Positions 1 through 8,769 are shown, counted from the stretch's first letter. The stretch is DNA of 64,000 nucleotides from Marinisporobacter sp. (GCA_025210525.1 JAOARP010000058.1:248001-312000), one strand, 5' to 3'. Notes: generated by a model from the sequence alone, not told the origin. Translations and numbers: made by a program.

Positions 1-681
1 ACAATAAAGGTAACGATTCCAGAAGGCTTTGAACTAGAACAAATTGCCAAAAGACTAGAAGAAAAAGGATTAACTACTGAAAAGGAATTTATAAACATTG
101 CAGAGAATGAAGATTTTGATTACGCTTTTCTAGAAGATTTACCAGCAGGGAAAAACCGATTAGAGGGTTTTTTATTTCCTGATACTTATGAAATCGCTAA
201 AAATGATACACCAAAGGAAATTATTATAAAAATGTTGAATCGTTTTGATAATATTTTTGTGGATGAGTATTATAAAAGAGCAGAAGAACTAAATATGACT
301 GTAAATGATATCGTAACCCTTGCCTCTATTATAGAAAGGGAAGCAAAGGTAGATAAGGAAAGATCTATTGTATCAAGTGTTTTTTATAATAGAATAGAAA
401 AAAGAATGCCTCTTCAATCTTGTGCTACTGTTCAGTATATTTTAGGAGAGAGAAAGGCTAGGCTTACTTTGAAGGATATAGCCATTGATTCCCCATATAA
501 TACATATAAGCAAGATGGTTTACCTCCTAAGCCTATTGCGTCTCCTGGGAAAGCTTCTATAGAAGCAGCCCTTTATCCAAATAAAACAGATTATTTATAC
601 TTTGTAGTAAGCAAAAATGGAGAGCATCACTTTAGTAAAACATATAAAGAACATTTAAAGGCAAAGAATAGCATGAACTAA
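1..681 (+). CDS. mltG: Endolytic murein transglycosylase MltG, 5'-truncated by window edge
   Basis: The reading frame is open from base 1, so the start lies outside the window; 226 codons are visible. MltG (YceG family) is a membrane-anchored lytic transglycosylase that cuts nascent glycan strands and helps set their length. The visible part holds the family landmarks LEGFLFPDTY (about residues 54-63), ASIIEREAK with the catalytic glutamate region near residue 112, SPYNTY with GLPPKPIASPG, and the C-terminal HHFSKTYKEH. The N-terminal membrane segment is missing only because of the window edge. It is followed by a terminator and then trmR, trhP and udk, the same order as yrrL-yrrM-yrrN/O-udk in Bacillus subtilis. 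Confidence 0.93.
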   Translation, partial: TIKVTIPEGFELEQIAKRLEEKGLTTEKEFINIAENEDFDYAFLEDLPAGKNRLEGFLFPDTYEIAKNDTPKEIIIKMLNRFDNIFVDEYYKRAEELNMTVNDIVTLASIIEREAKVDKERSIVSSVFYNRIEKRMPLQSCATVQYILGERKARLTLKDIAIDSPYNTYKQDGLPPKPIASPGKASIEAALYPNKTDYLYFVVSKNGEHHFSKTYKEHLKAKNSMN

Positions 682-685
682 AAAA

Positions 686-714
686 TACGTGAAGCTTTTC
701 ACGTACCTTTTTTT
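686..714 (+). terminator. Rho-independent terminator after mltG
   Basis: An 8-bp perfect stem (tacgtgaa / ttcacgta) with a gctt loop is followed by cc and a run of seven T. It lies 5 bp after the mltG stop codon and just before trmR, so it probably attenuates read-through into the tRNA-modification genes. Confidence 0.8.
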
Positions 715-743
715 GTTAAAGAATAGTGAAGGAGTTGTATAGA

Positions 744-1385
744 TTGAGTAATATCGTTAATCCATTGGTGGAAGAATATATAAGGGATATTTTGCCACGA
801 AAAGAAGGCTTGTTAAAAGACATGGAGGAATATGCATTAGAAAATCATGTACCTATTGTACAGCCAGAAGTAGCAAAGCTTTTAGAAGTAATTACAAAAA
901 TAAATCAAACAAAATCTATTTTAGAAGTAGGAACAGCAATCGGTTATTCTGCTATTATTTTTACAAAAGCTATGGGAGATGGAAAGCTTACAAGTATAGA
1001 AAGAAGATCAGATATGGTTGAAATTGCTAGAAAAAATATAGAAATAGCAGGGTTAAAGGATCAGATAGAGATTATTGAAGGCTGTGCAGAAGAAATTTTA
1101 CCAAATATAGAAGGAAAATTCGACTTGATCTTTTTAGATGCAGCAAAGGGACAATATATGAAGTTTCTTTCTTCAAGCATTAACCTTCTAAAAAAAGGAG
1201 GCATACTTGTCTCAGATAATGTATTATATAAAGGGATGATCGCTTCTGATGAATATGTAGTACGTAGAAAAATAACTATTGTAAAAAGGATGCGAAAATA
1301 TTTAGATTATATTATGGACCATCCAGACCTTACAACTTCATTATTACCTATGGGTGATGGTGTTGCTTTAAGCTATAAAAATTAG
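744..1385 (+). CDS. trmR: tRNA 5-hydroxyuridine O-methyltransferase (TrmR/YrrM family)
   Basis: This is a class I SAM-dependent O-methyltransferase of about 213 residues. The SAM-binding loop EVGTAIGYSA and the acidic motif DLIFLDAAKGQY are visible. The family member in this neighbourhood in B. subtilis (YrrM/TrmR) methylates 5-hydroxyuridine at the tRNA wobble position to 5-methoxyuridine. The function here is inferred from family and gene order, since the next gene is a U32 protein of the hydroxylation pathway. A TTG start at 744 is chosen because AAGGAG lies 10 bp upstream; the GTG at 726 has no spaced Shine-Dalgarno. If the neighbourhood is ignored, a general O-methyltransferase is the safe name. 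Confidence 0.82.
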   Translation: MSNIVNPLVEEYIRDILPRKEGLLKDMEEYALENHVPIVQPEVAKLLEVITKINQTKSILEVGTAIGYSAIIFTKAMGDGKLTSIERRSDMVEIARKNIEIAGLKDQIEIIEGCAEEILPNIEGKFDLIFLDAAKGQYMKFLSSSINLLKKGGILVSDNVLYKGMIASDEYVVRRKITIVKRMRKYLDYIMDHPDLTTSLLPMGDGVALSYKN

Positions 1386-1397
1386 GAGGAAAAAAGA

Positions 1398-2639
1398 ATG
1401 GAAAAAATAGAATTATTAGCACCTGCGGGTGATTTAGAAAAATTAAAAATGGCTATTATATATGGAGCAGATGCTGTATATATAGGAGGACAACTTTTTG
1501 GATTAAGAGCTAGTGCAAAGAATTTTTCAATGGAAGATATGAAAGAAGGAATTGAATTTGCCCACAAACGAGGGAAAAAAGTATATATTACATTAAACAT
1601 TATTCCTCATAATGATGATTTAAAAGAACTTCCAGAGTACTTAAAGAGTTTACAAGAATTAAATGTAGATGCAGTTATTTTATCAGATCCTGGTACATTT
1701 ATGTATGTAAAAGAATGTGCACCAGATATGGAAGTTCATTTAAGTACTCAAGCAAATAATACAAATTATATGAGTGCACAATTTTGGCATAAACAAGGAA
1801 TAAAAAGAGTCATATTAGCAAGAGAATTAGCTTTTAATGAAATTAAAGAAATTAGAGAAAATGTACCAGAAAGTCTTGAATTAGAAGCATTCGTACATGG
1901 AGCTATGTGTATATCTTATTCAGGAAGATGCCTTTTAAGCAATTATATGGCAAATAGGGATGCAAATAGAGGCGCTTGTGCTCATCCATGTAGATGGCAG
2001 TATTATTTAATGGAAGAGAAAAGACCAGGAGAATATATTCCTGTTTTTGAAGATGAAAAGGGTACTTACTTTTTTAATTCAAAGGATTTATGTATGATTG
2101 AATATATTCCTGAACTGATTGAATCAGGACTTTCAAGCCTTAAAATAGAAGGAAGAATGAAAAGTGCCTATTATGTTGCAAATATTATCAATGTCTATAG
2201 AAAAGCAATAGATACATACTATGAAAATAAAGAAGCTTATAAGTATGATCCAAATTGGATGATGGAAATAAAAAAAGCAAGTCATAGAAAATTTACTAAT
2301 GGATTTTATATCGATAAACCTACAGATAAAGAGCAATTATATGAAAATAGCTCTTATATACGTGAATATGATTTTGTAGGGGTAGTAGTAGATTATGATG
2401 AAGAAAAAGGGATTGCTACAGTAGAGCAAAGAAATAGAATCTTTAGAGGAGAAAGCATTGAAGTAATGGGGCCAGGGATGAAAAATTTCACACAAAATAT
2501 TACTAAGATGTGGAATGATAAAGGAGAAGAACTTGACGTGGCACCACACCCTCAGCAAGTGATTCAAATAAAAATGGAACAGCCTGTAGAAAAATATTAT
2601 ATTTTGAGAAAACAAAGAAAGGATGATGGACTTGAGTAA
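1398..2639 (+). CDS. trhP: Peptidase U32 family protein, tRNA uridine hydroxylation (TrhP)
   Basis: A 413-residue U32 protein that begins with [12 protein letters not shown], the family's N-terminal signature. It contains the conserved [14 protein letters not shown] and the cysteines of GACAHPCRW, expected iron-sulfur ligands. U32 proteins of this type (TrhP/YrrO) act in prephenate-dependent hydroxylation of wobble uridine in tRNA, which supplies the substrate of the adjacent trmR product. The C-terminal third carries the small beta-barrel typical of U32 collagenase-like proteins. AGGAGG lies upstream of the ATG. The 3' end overlaps the proposed udk start by 8 bp, so the genes are probably translationally coupled. 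Only one U32 copy is present here, whereas B. subtilis has two. Confidence 0.88.
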   Translation: MEKIELLAPAGDLEKLKMAIIYGADAVYIGGQLFGLRASAKNFSMEDMKEGIEFAHKRGKKVYITLNIIPHNDDLKELPEYLKSLQELNVDAVILSDPGTFMYVKECAPDMEVHLSTQANNTNYMSAQFWHKQGIKRVILARELAFNEIKEIRENVPESLELEAFVHGAMCISYSGRCLLSNYMANRDANRGACAHPCRWQYYLMEEKRPGEYIPVFEDEKGTYFFNSKDLCMIEYIPELIESGLSSLKIEGRMKSAYYVANIINVYRKAIDTYYENKEAYKYDPNWMMEIKKASHRKFTNGFYIDKPTDKEQLYENSSYIREYDFVGVVVDYDEEKGIATVEQRNRIFRGESIEVMGPGMKNFTQNITKMWNDKGEELDVAPHPQQVIQIKMEQPVEKYYILRKQRKDDGLE

Positions 2640-3282
2640 ACCAATATTAATTGGCATTACTGGGGGGACTGGTTCAGGGAAAAGTACAATTGCAAAAGCT
2701 ATTTTTGAAAGTTTACCGGAGAAAAACATTGCTATTATTGAACAAGATTCTTATTACAAAAATCAAAGTCATTTACCAATGGAAGAAAGAATACACACTA
2801 ATTATGACCATCCATTGGCATTTGATACGGAACTTTTGCTTAAGCACCTTAATGAGCTTTTAGATTATAAATCTATAGAAAAACCTATCTATGATTTTGA
2901 AAAGCATACAAGAAAAAAGGAAACAGTTCGAGTTGAGCCAAAAGATATTATTATATTAGAAGGAATTATGATTTTAGAGGATAAAAATCTAAGAAACTTA
3001 ATGGATATTAAAATATTTGTAGATACAGATGCGGATGTAAGAATTGTAAGAAGAATTACAAGAGATATTAATGAAAGAGGAAGAACTTTAGAGTCGGTTA
3101 TAGAACAATATTTAAATACAGTAAGACCTGCACATCTTCAGTTTATTGAGCCGAGTAAAAGATATGCAGATATTATTATTCCAGAGGGTGGATATAATAA
3201 AGTAGCTATAGACATTATGGTATCAAAGGTAAGATCTATTATTTATGAAAAACAAAATGGGACAGAATTAAAAATATTATAA
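2632..3282 (+). CDS. udk: Uridine kinase
   Basis: Uridine/cytidine kinase of the pyrimidine salvage pathway, phosphorylating uridine and cytidine to UMP and CMP. The P-loop GGTGSGKST is near the N terminus. [25 protein letters not shown] and [12 protein letters not shown] are standard Udk motifs. Length (about 216 residues) is normal. The TTG at 2632 is preferred because AAAGG lies 9 bp upstream; the ATGs at 2623 and 2626 sit too close to that site. The gene overlaps the end of trhP by 8 bp and is the last of the mltG-trmR-trhP-udk group. A strong hairpin follows. Confidence 0.93.
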   Translation: MSKPILIGITGGTGSGKSTIAKAIFESLPEKNIAIIEQDSYYKNQSHLPMEERIHTNYDHPLAFDTELLLKHLNELLDYKSIEKPIYDFEKHTRKKETVRVEPKDIIILEGIMILEDKNLRNLMDIKIFVDTDADVRIVRRITRDINERGRTLESVIEQYLNTVRPAHLQFIEPSKRYADIIIPEGGYNKVAIDIMVSKVRSIIYEKQNGTELKIL

Positions 3283-3287
3283 AGTAT

Positions 3288-3345
3288 ACACCTTCCTATA
3301 ATTGGAAAAAATAAGAATAACCAATTTTTTAGGAAGGTGTTTTTT
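3288..3345 (+). promoter_or_regulatory. Hairpin that ends udk and contains the RBS of the next gene
   Basis: A 10-bp arm at 3288-3297 (acaccttcct) pairs perfectly with 3331-3340 (aggaaggtgt). An inner attgg/ccaat pair extends the stem. T residues at 3340-3345 run straight into the ATG at 3346. The right arm is also the only Shine-Dalgarno sequence (AGGAAGG) of the penicillin-binding protein gene. The structure can therefore be read as an intrinsic terminator of udk, as an RBS-sequestering hairpin, or both. No ligand or protein is implied by the sequence. Confidence 0.7.
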
Positions 3346-5022
3346 ATGGAATCTAGAAAAGATAGAAAAAGAAAAATAAATAATGTTCATAAAGATCATG
3401 AGAAAAGAATATATACCATGGCAATTATTTTTACTGTATTTTTAGGAGCATTAATAGGGAGATTATTTTTTATACAAATCATTAAAGGAAATGATTATCA
3501 CTATCGTGCAAAAAATCAATGGTTTAAAGAAATTCCTGTTGGTATAGAAAGAGGAAAAATATATGATAGAAACAGGAACCTTCTTACGAATAGAGAAGAA
3601 AAAAGATATTTAGTTATTTATCCTGAATACTTTCTATCATCAGATGAAAATATTAAAATAATCAGCAATATTACAAATATTCCACCCTATGAACTTAAAA
3701 ATAGCAAATTGACTAGTAATAGAAACATTAAACTAGAAATTAAAAATGATAAAAAAGAGCTTATAAAAAAAGCTATGAATATAAAGGGGGTATATCCCAT
3801 TGAATACAATGATCGATATGGCAAAAATTCTATTGCAGCTCATGCCATTGGATATATCAATAAAATTGATAATACAGGGGAAAAAGGAATAGAAAAAATG
3901 TATGATAAATTGCTAAAAGAAAATCAAATTTGTAAAGTGAATGCTGTTGTGGTAGATGCACAAAAGAAAATTATACCTGGGCTAGGATATAAAAGAACCT
4001 ATGAAGGATCTAATAAAAAGGGTAAAAATATAGTTACTACATTAGATGAAGAAATACAAAAAATTGCTGAAGAGGAATTTGATAAACTTCATAAAAATGG
4101 AAGTGTTGTAGTATTAGATGCAAAAAGTGGGGAAATCGTGGCAATGGTCAGCAGACCTAATTTTGATCAGAATAATGTGGCGGCATATCTTGAAAGTAAT
4201 AATAAAGAACTTTATAATAGAGCTATTCAAATAGGCTATCCTCCTGGATCTATTTTTAAGATTATTGTTACAGCAGCAGCCCTTGAAAATGAAATCAATG
4301 AGGATCATTTCTTTTGCAAAGGGTATGAAGAGATAGAAGGAATAAAAATTAAATGTTGGCGTTTTGATAAGGGAGGACATGGTGAATTAAATTTAGAACA
4401 AGCTTTTGCAGCATCTTGTAACGCTGCTTTTATACAATTAGGACAGAAAATAGGTGGAGAAAAAATCGTAGCTATGGCAAAAAAATTTGGATTAGGTTCA
4501 AAAACAAACCTTGGACTATATGAAGAGATTCCTGGAAGGCTTCCATCAGAAGAATATATGAAAGGAGCAGGAATAGGAAATATTTCTATAGGGCAGGGAA
4601 CCTTAGAGGTAACGCCATTACAAATTGCAAGGGCAACAGCAATTATTGCTAATGATGGTATAGATCGAGGGGTTCATTTAATAAAAAGAATTATTGATGA
4701 TGATGGAAAGCTAATAAAAAAGAATGAGAAAAATGATCCTAAAAGAGTTATAAGCTATGATACAGCTAAAAAAATTCAAAAGATGATGGAGAAGGTAGTC
4801 AGTGAAGGTACGGCAAAAAATAAGGGATTAGGGAAAACCTGTGGAAAAACAGGATCAGCACAAGCAAAGCTAAATGGGAAGAATATCGTTCATGCATGGT
4901 TTGTGGGATTTTTCCCTGGCAATAATCCTAAATATGTGATAGCTATTGTTGTTGAAGATGGGGTTTCAGGAGGAAAATCAGCAGTACCTGTTTTTAGAAA
5001 TATAAAAAATAGAATCCAGTAA
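3346..5022 (+). CDS. Class B penicillin-binding protein (D,D-transpeptidase)
   Basis: A 558-residue bitopic transpeptidase that cross-links peptidoglycan outside the cytoplasmic membrane. A basic N-terminal tail precedes one membrane segment (about residues 22-42). The dimerisation domain follows, with RGKIYDRN and the NSIAAHAIGYIN region. The catalytic domain has SIFK with the nucleophile Ser302, SCN at about 357-359, and KTGS at 501-504. There are no PASTA repeats. Position between udk and sigK suggests a sporulation-linked PBP of the SpoVD/FtsI type, but sequence alone does not decide that. The start is the ATG at 3346; the in-frame GTG at 3337 lies inside the hairpin stem. Confidence 0.88.
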   Translation: MESRKDRKRKINNVHKDHEKRIYTMAIIFTVFLGALIGRLFFIQIIKGNDYHYRAKNQWFKEIPVGIERGKIYDRNRNLLTNREEKRYLVIYPEYFLSSDENIKIISNITNIPPYELKNSKLTSNRNIKLEIKNDKKELIKKAMNIKGVYPIEYNDRYGKNSIAAHAIGYINKIDNTGEKGIEKMYDKLLKENQICKVNAVVVDAQKKIIPGLGYKRTYEGSNKKGKNIVTTLDEEIQKIAEEEFDKLHKNGSVVVLDAKSGEIVAMVSRPNFDQNNVAAYLESNNKELYNRAIQIGYPPGSIFKIIVTAAALENEINEDHFFCKGYEEIEGIKIKCWRFDKGGHGELNLEQAFAASCNAAFIQLGQKIGGEKIVAMAKKFGLGSKTNLGLYEEIPGRLPSEEYMKGAGIGNISIGQGTLEVTPLQIARATAIIANDGIDRGVHLIKRIIDDDGKLIKKNEKNDPKRVISYDTAKKIQKMMEKVVSEGTAKNKGLGKTCGKTGSAQAKLNGKNIVHAWFVGFFPGNNPKYVIAIVVEDGVSGGKSAVPVFRNIKNRIQ

Positions 5023-5066
5023 AATAAATACTTCTCAAAAGACATGCACACATTGGTGGATGGATA

Positions 5067-5074
5067 CATATAAT
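5067..5074 (+). promoter_or_regulatory. Possible sigma-E-type -10 element of sigK
   Basis: CATATAAT matches the mother-cell sigma-E -10 consensus CATACAAT at seven of eight positions. It lies 30 bp before the sigK start. The -35 at 14-bp spacing (gcacaca) is a poor match. In B. subtilis sigK is first transcribed by sigma-E, so the match is plausible but not proven. Confidence 0.4.
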
Positions 5075-5103
5075 TTAAGATGACGCATAATTAGGAGGTG
5101 TGC

Positions 5104-5559
5104 ATGTTTATGTGGACCACGGTAGTGACAGTATCTGTTATTCTAGCAAAGCCTATTTTCATGTTAGTATCTTATATTTCTACCAACACTTCTTTTCCTA
5201 AACCGCTAACACCTGAAGAGGAAAATCACTATTTAGCTCTTTATGAACAAGGAGATGAAGAGGCTAAAAATATACTAGTAGAAAGAAATTTAAGATTGGT
5301 CGCTCATATTGTAAAAAAATATCACAACACAGGGAGAGACATAGATGATCTGATTTCTATAGGTACTATTGGATTAATAAAGGCAATAACATCTTTTGAT
5401 AGAAGTAAGGGCACAAGATTAGCTACTTATGCAGCACGTTGTATTGAAAATGCTATCCTCTCTAAAGGGAAACATTTTTATGGTTTCTCTTCTAGGTCTA
5501 CTCCAAGGAATATGATATCTATGTATTCTCCATCCCAAGTGATTTTTTCCACTAAATGA
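5104..5559 (+). CDS. sigK: Sigma-K, 5' half interrupted by skin-type element
   Basis: N-terminal half of the late mother-cell sigma factor. Residues 1-23 are hydrophobic ([19 protein letters not shown]...) and match the pro-sequence removed by SpoIVFB in B. subtilis; processing at the S-Y bond of LVSYIS is expected. Region 2 follows: [32 protein letters not shown] and [10 protein letters not shown]. Genuine sigK sequence ends at the recombination core (5443-5452); the codons to 5559 belong to the element and are a chance extension. Joining to the 8315-8324 core keeps the frame, restores RCIENEILM, and gives a 246-residue protein. AGGAGG lies 5 bp before the ATG at 5104. Confidence 0.93.
   Translation: MFMWTTVVTVSVILAKPIFMLVSYISTNTSFPKPLTPEEENHYLALYEQGDEEAKNILVERNLRLVAHIVKKYHNTGRDIDDLISIGTIGLIKAITSFDRSKGTRLATYAARCIENAILSKGKHFYGFSSRSTPRNMISMYSPSQVIFSTK
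5443..5452 (+). other. Left recombination core of the skin-type element
   Basis: attgaaaatg shares nine of ten bases, with aaatg exact at the inner end, with attgcaaatg at 8315-8324. Both copies sit in the same codon phase (ATT-GAA-AAT and ATT-GCA-AAT). A crossover within aaatg rebuilds an uninterrupted sigK. B. subtilis skin also recombines at a very short repeat at the equivalent place in sigK. Confidence 0.85.
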
Positions 5560-7115
5560 TTGATTAAGCTACGTTTATTATAAACATCTAAAGTATCAAT
5601 CAATTTAGAAAAGCTTATAAGTATATTCTTTATATTTTCTATATCAAATGGTTTTGATAAATATTTATTTTCCTCTTTTTGGAGATGAGAGAGCTTATTT
5701 TTAAGCTCTTTTGTTTTTTGATCTAAGGATTCGATTTCCTTTAAGATATAGGTAATGGCAGTAGTATTTTTTCCTTTTGATAAGGTATTTATTAAATTTA
5801 TAATAGCATGTTCATTATTTTTTATTTGAGAGGATAACATGAGCTTTTCAGAATCAATAGGTAAATGATCCCTTTCAAAATTTAAAGGATAATTACAGAG
5901 ATTTTCATGTAGAATAGTATGCTTTTGAGATAATTTCTTAATTTCTTCGAGTATTAGTTGATCTAATTTATTTCCATTGATGTTTTTTACGCTACATTTC
6001 GTTTTTTTGCTCTTTTCTTTATATTCACACATATAATAAAAGGTTTTTATACCTTCTTTGTTGACTCTGCCTGCACGAGGTCGCATAAAATGACCACAAT
6101 TTTTACATCTTAATATGCCAGATAAAAGGGATTGGGTATTTTTAACTTTCCTAAAGGATTTTGATTTATTCTTTAATAAAATAGTTTGGGCCTTTATCCA
6201 GTCATGACTAGGAATGATTCCTTTATGAGCTCCTACGGAAATAATCCACTCTGAATAATCTCTAACTTTGTTGGAGACATGCTTTTTTTGCAATGTTTTA
6301 TTATATGCCATGATTCCATTTTTACCGTTAAAATCATTTTTATGGGAATAAATCTTGAAATTTTTTTCTGTTAAATAGTCATAGAGTGTTTCATCGGCAA
6401 TTGTATACACAGGGTTTGTTAAAATATTTCTAAGGGAAAACCGAGAAAAATCAATATGATTTCGTGTTTGAATATGATTTTGAATACAATAGGTTTCAAG
6501 CTTACTTAATGATTTTAATACTAAAAATTTATGGAAAATAATTTTAATGATTACTAATTCATCTGAAAGGGGAGATAGTTTATAAATTTTATGATTTTTC
6601 CCATGGGTATCTGTGATTGTAACTTCTTTAGATTCAAAACCTGTAGGGGTTATACCGCCTAGCCATCTTCCTGTTTTTGCAAGCTGGAGCATATTGTCTT
6701 GTATACGTTCTGCAATGGTCTCTCTTTCAAGCTGAGCAAAAACAGAAGCAATGTACATCATGGCTCGACCCATGGGTGTTGACGTATCAAATTGTTCACG
6801 AAGAGAAATAAAGTCTATATTCTCTCTTTGTAGCATATCTATAGTGTCTGAAAAGTTAGAAATATTTCTAGAAATCCTATCTAGCCTATAGCACATCAGA
6901 ATGTTAAATTTTCCTTCATGAGCCTCTTCGAGCATCTTTTTATATTGGGGTCTATCTATATTTCCACCAGAGAATCCTTCATCTTCATAAGTAATAAATT
7001 TTTCAATATGATCAAAATGCTGTAAAGCATATTCTTTACAGAGCTGTATTTGATTTTGTGTAGATTCGCCTTTTCCAGTAAATTTAGATTTTCTAGAATA
7101 AATAGCTATACGCAT
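5478..7115 (-). CDS. spoIVCA: Large serine recombinase of the skin element (SpoIVCA-like)
   Basis: A 545-residue site-specific serine recombinase. The N-terminal resolvase domain (about 1-150) has IAIYSRKSK with the nucleophilic serine, [30 protein letters not shown] and [16 protein letters not shown]. The recombinase DNA-binding domain follows. A zinc ribbon lies near residues 335-375, with CKNCGH and a second Cys pair. The C-terminal coiled coil spans about 430-490. AAAGGTG is spaced 8 bp before the ATG. Its only sensible target is the sigK core repeat 26 bp beyond its stop codon. It runs opposite to sigK, as spoIVCA does in B. subtilis. Excision by such enzymes normally needs a directionality factor. 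Confidence 0.92.
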   Translation of the reverse strand: MRIAIYSRKSKFTGKGESTQNQIQLCKEYALQHFDHIEKFITYEDEGFSGGNIDRPQYKKMLEEAHEGKFNILMCYRLDRISRNISNFSDTIDMLQRENIDFISLREQFDTSTPMGRAMMYIASVFAQLERETIAERIQDNMLQLAKTGRWLGGITPTGFESKEVTITDTHGKNHKIYKLSPLSDELVIIKIIFHKFLVLKSLSKLETYCIQNHIQTRNHIDFSRFSLRNILTNPVYTIADETLYDYLTEKNFKIYSHKNDFNGKNGIMAYNKTLQKKHVSNKVRDYSEWIISVGAHKGIIPSHDWIKAQTILLKNKSKSFRKVKNTQSLLSGILRCKNCGHFMRPRAGRVNKEGIKTFYYMCEYKEKSKKTKCSVKNINGNKLDQLILEEIKKLSQKHTILHENLCNYPLNFERDHLPIDSEKLMLSSQIKNNEHAIINLINTLSKGKNTTAITYILKEIESLDQKTKELKNKLSHLQKEENKYLSKPFDIENIKNILISFSKLIDTLDVYNKRSLINHLVEKITWDGEYIDIIFLGVDLEEKP

Positions 7116-7391
7116 AAAATCACCTTTTTATAAGAAATTTTCAAGAACATATAAAATATTGCCATGCTTAATAAAAGTATTTCCGAGGTAATAGTGAAAA
7201 TACGATAGATAATAGCAAAAATCAGCAGAATAAGAAAAGAAATAAAAAAATACAAAGGGATACAGCTAAAAACAATAAAAATCATTAAATTATAGAAAAA
7301 TATGACAAAGACATACAGACGCCTTACATCCTAATAATAGAAATAGCATAGTACAAACTGAGGCTTTCATAAAATGTTTCGAGGTGATTCT
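7116..7391. other. Intergenic stretch within skin element, no gene seen
   Basis: An AT-rich divergent spacer between the recombinase and the 65-codon gene. It should hold the recombinase promoter, but no convincing sigma-A or sigma-E element was found by eye on either strand. Confidence 0.5.
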
Positions 7392-7589
7392 ATGAAAATT
7401 AGATTACATTTTCCAAAAACCTTAGAAAAACAAAAACGATTCAATGAAAAAATAGAACAAGAACATATCAATCTCATGAAAGGGTATATTGAAAAATTAT
7501 CAATTAGTCAAGAAGAAAAATATAAACTTTGGGAAATCATTAAATTAGAAATTAAAAAAAATGCAGAAAATAATTATCCTATGAATTAA
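7392..7589 (+). CDS. Small charged protein of skin element, candidate excision factor
   Basis: A 65-residue, lysine- and glutamate-rich protein predicted to be mainly helical (MKIRLHFPKTLEKQKRF, then amphipathic stretches to the end). GAGGTG lies 6 bp before the ATG at 7392, which is preferred over the in-frame ATG at 7374. No family was recognised with certainty. Its position, divergent from the recombinase in a nearly gene-free skin element, fits a recombination directionality factor. A small skin-encoded protein is known to play that part for sigK in Clostridioides difficile. Homology to it could not be tested here, so the role is inference. Confidence 0.65.
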   Translation: MKIRLHFPKTLEKQKRFNEKIEQEHINLMKGYIEKLSISQEEKYKLWEIIKLEIKKNAENNYPMN

Positions 7590-7593
7590 ATCA

Positions 7594-7770
7594 TCAAGGT
7601 GTTGACTTTAAAAAAGATAAGTCATTGTATTGATTGCAAAGATTTACTAAATGTTTTATTTGAACTTCCTTAGTAGGGGTATAAGGGTATTTACCAATAA
7701 GGTTAGCTTGTGAATCATAAATTAAAATTTTATGTTTATTTTGAGCGATCCATAGGGGAAATATAGCCAA
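7594..7770 (-). CDS. Possible small protein of skin element
   Basis: A 58-codon frame reads LAIFPLWIAQNKHKIL, then YDSQANLIGKYPYTPTKEV and a short helical tail ending FLKSTP. A TTG start at 7770 has GAAAGG 9 bp upstream. Codon use is similar to the neighbours, and the frame is open back to 7813. It is convergent with the 65-codon gene and ends 5 bp past it. It was not recognised. It could also be the decayed tail of a longer gene. Confidence 0.35.
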   Translation of the reverse strand: MAIFPLWIAQNKHKILIYDSQANLIGKYPYTPTKEVQIKHLVNLCNQYNDLSFLKSTP

Positions 7771-7970
7771 GAGATCAATCCTTTCTATTGTTTTAAATAG
7801 ATTATATTAAAATTGGATGCAAAATATGCTAGAAACAATTAAAAAAATACTTCCGAGTAGGAAAATTATTATGAATTTATAAAAGATAACTCGATTTGAA
7901 AAATATCAATATTCTATATAAACCTTTCGGAAGAAATTTATTCTTTTAGAAGAAATAATTTCATATCTAA

Positions 7971-7999
7971 GTAGGATTTTCCTAATTTATGTCGAATGT
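7971..7999 (+). promoter_or_regulatory. Sigma-H-like promoter with Spo0A box, in skin element
   Basis: GTAGGATTT (7971-7979), an 11-bp spacer and GTCGAATGT (7991-7999) match the sigma-H consensus RnAGGAwWW-N11/12-RnnGAATww with one mismatch. The -10 overlaps a perfect Spo0A box TGTCGAA (7990-7996). It lies 26 bp upstream of the winged-helix gene. The layout is the same as that seen before spo0A in this window. Confidence 0.6.
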
Positions 8000-8024
8000 T
8001 GTCTGTAAGAAAGGATGAAGATTT

Positions 8025-8282
8025 ATGAGATTAACCATAAAAGGTAGATTGATTAGCAACTATATACAAGAATGGCTAAAAATAAATAATAAAACAGAAG
8101 CAAAACCTAAAGACATAATTGATTATTTAGTAGAAAAAAAACTTTATAGAAATAATGCACTAAGAAATTTCCAAAGAGATTTACGGATATTAGAAGAACG
8201 AAATATGATTAATTTTATTAAAGGAGTTGAAGCAAAACAAGTAAAAAGTAAACGATTTTGGATATTAAAGAAAGTTGAATAA
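8025..8282 (+). CDS. Small winged-helix-like DNA-binding protein in skin element
   Basis: An 85-residue basic protein. The segment from about residue 27 to 68 (KPKDIIDYLVEKK, NNALRNFQRDLRILEERNMI) reads as helix-turn-helix plus recognition helix, followed by a hairpin wing (VKSKRFWILKK). This is typical of small winged-helix regulators. AAAGGATG precedes the ATG. It is transcribed toward the 3' half of sigK, which starts 41 bp after its stop, and it sits behind a sigma-H/Spo0A-like promoter. It could regulate the recombinase or assist excision. No named family was recognised. Confidence 0.68.
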   Translation: MRLTIKGRLISNYIQEWLKINNKTEAKPKDIIDYLVEKKLYRNNALRNFQRDLRILEERNMINFIKGVEAKQVKSKRFWILKKVE

Positions 8283-8305
8283 GCTATAATATAAATAGTT
8301 GCCTT

Positions 8306-8716
8306 TTGGTGTATATTGCAAATGAAATATTGATGACAATCCGATCTAGTAAAAAAACAAAAAGTGAAGTTTCTTTGCAAGAACCTATTGGAATAGATAA
8401 GGAAGGAAATGAAATATCCCTACTTGATATTTTAGGAACTGAAACAGATGAAGTTTTAGATAAAGTAGAATTAAAAATGCAAGTTAAAAAATTGTATCAA
8501 AAAATGGCAAGTGTTCTCAAAAACAGAGAAAAAACTGTTTTACAATTAAGATATGGCTTAGTAAATGACGGAAGTAAGACCCAAAGAGAGATAGCAAAGC
8601 TATTAGGAATTTCCCGTTCTTATGTATCTAGAATAGAAAAAAGAGCCATTAAAAAACTTAGTAAAGCTTTTCAATATAATATAAAAAAGAATATGGATAG
8701 TAAAAAGGACCACTAA
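8306..8716 (+). CDS. sigK: Sigma-K, 3' half
   Basis: C-terminal half of sigma-K. Genuine sigK sequence begins at the core 8315-8324; the few codons before it (from TTG 8306) belong to the element, and there is no ribosome binding site. It continues EILMTIRSSKKTKSEVSLQEPIG with DKEGNEISLLDILG, then region 4 (REKTVLQLRYGL and TQREIAKLLGISRSYVSRIEKRA, the -35-recognition helix-turn-helix). These align closely with B. subtilis SigK. It is expected to be translated only after excision joins it to the 5' half. The type IV pilus leader follows directly. Confidence 0.92.
   Translation: MVYIANEILMTIRSSKKTKSEVSLQEPIGIDKEGNEISLLDILGTETDEVLDKVELKMQVKKLYQKMASVLKNREKTVLQLRYGLVNDGSKTQREIAKLLGISRSYVSRIEKRAIKKLSKAFQYNIKKNMDSKKDH
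8315..8324 (+). other. Right recombination core of the skin-type element
   Basis: attgcaaatg pairs with attgaaaatg at 5443-5452, with a common aaatg in the same codon phase. Joining after the AAT codon restores CIENEILM. Confidence 0.85.
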
Positions 8717-8769
8717 GGATTAGCACCTAAAAAAACTAACAAAAGAATACAAATTCAATGAATTTATTG

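Larger units (their letters stand above)
5453..8324 (+). mobile_element. Compact skin-type (sigK intervening) element
   Basis: A 2,872-bp insertion splits sigK at the codons for CIEN/EILM. It is far smaller than the B. subtilis skin (about 48 kb). Contents: the large serine recombinase on the minus strand, a 65-codon gene, a possible 58-codon minus-strand gene, and an 85-codon winged-helix gene. No phage structural genes remain. Excision in the mother cell would give an intact sigK chromosome and a circle carrying the recombinase. Boundaries are set from the 10-bp cores and the restored reading frame. Confidence 0.9.
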
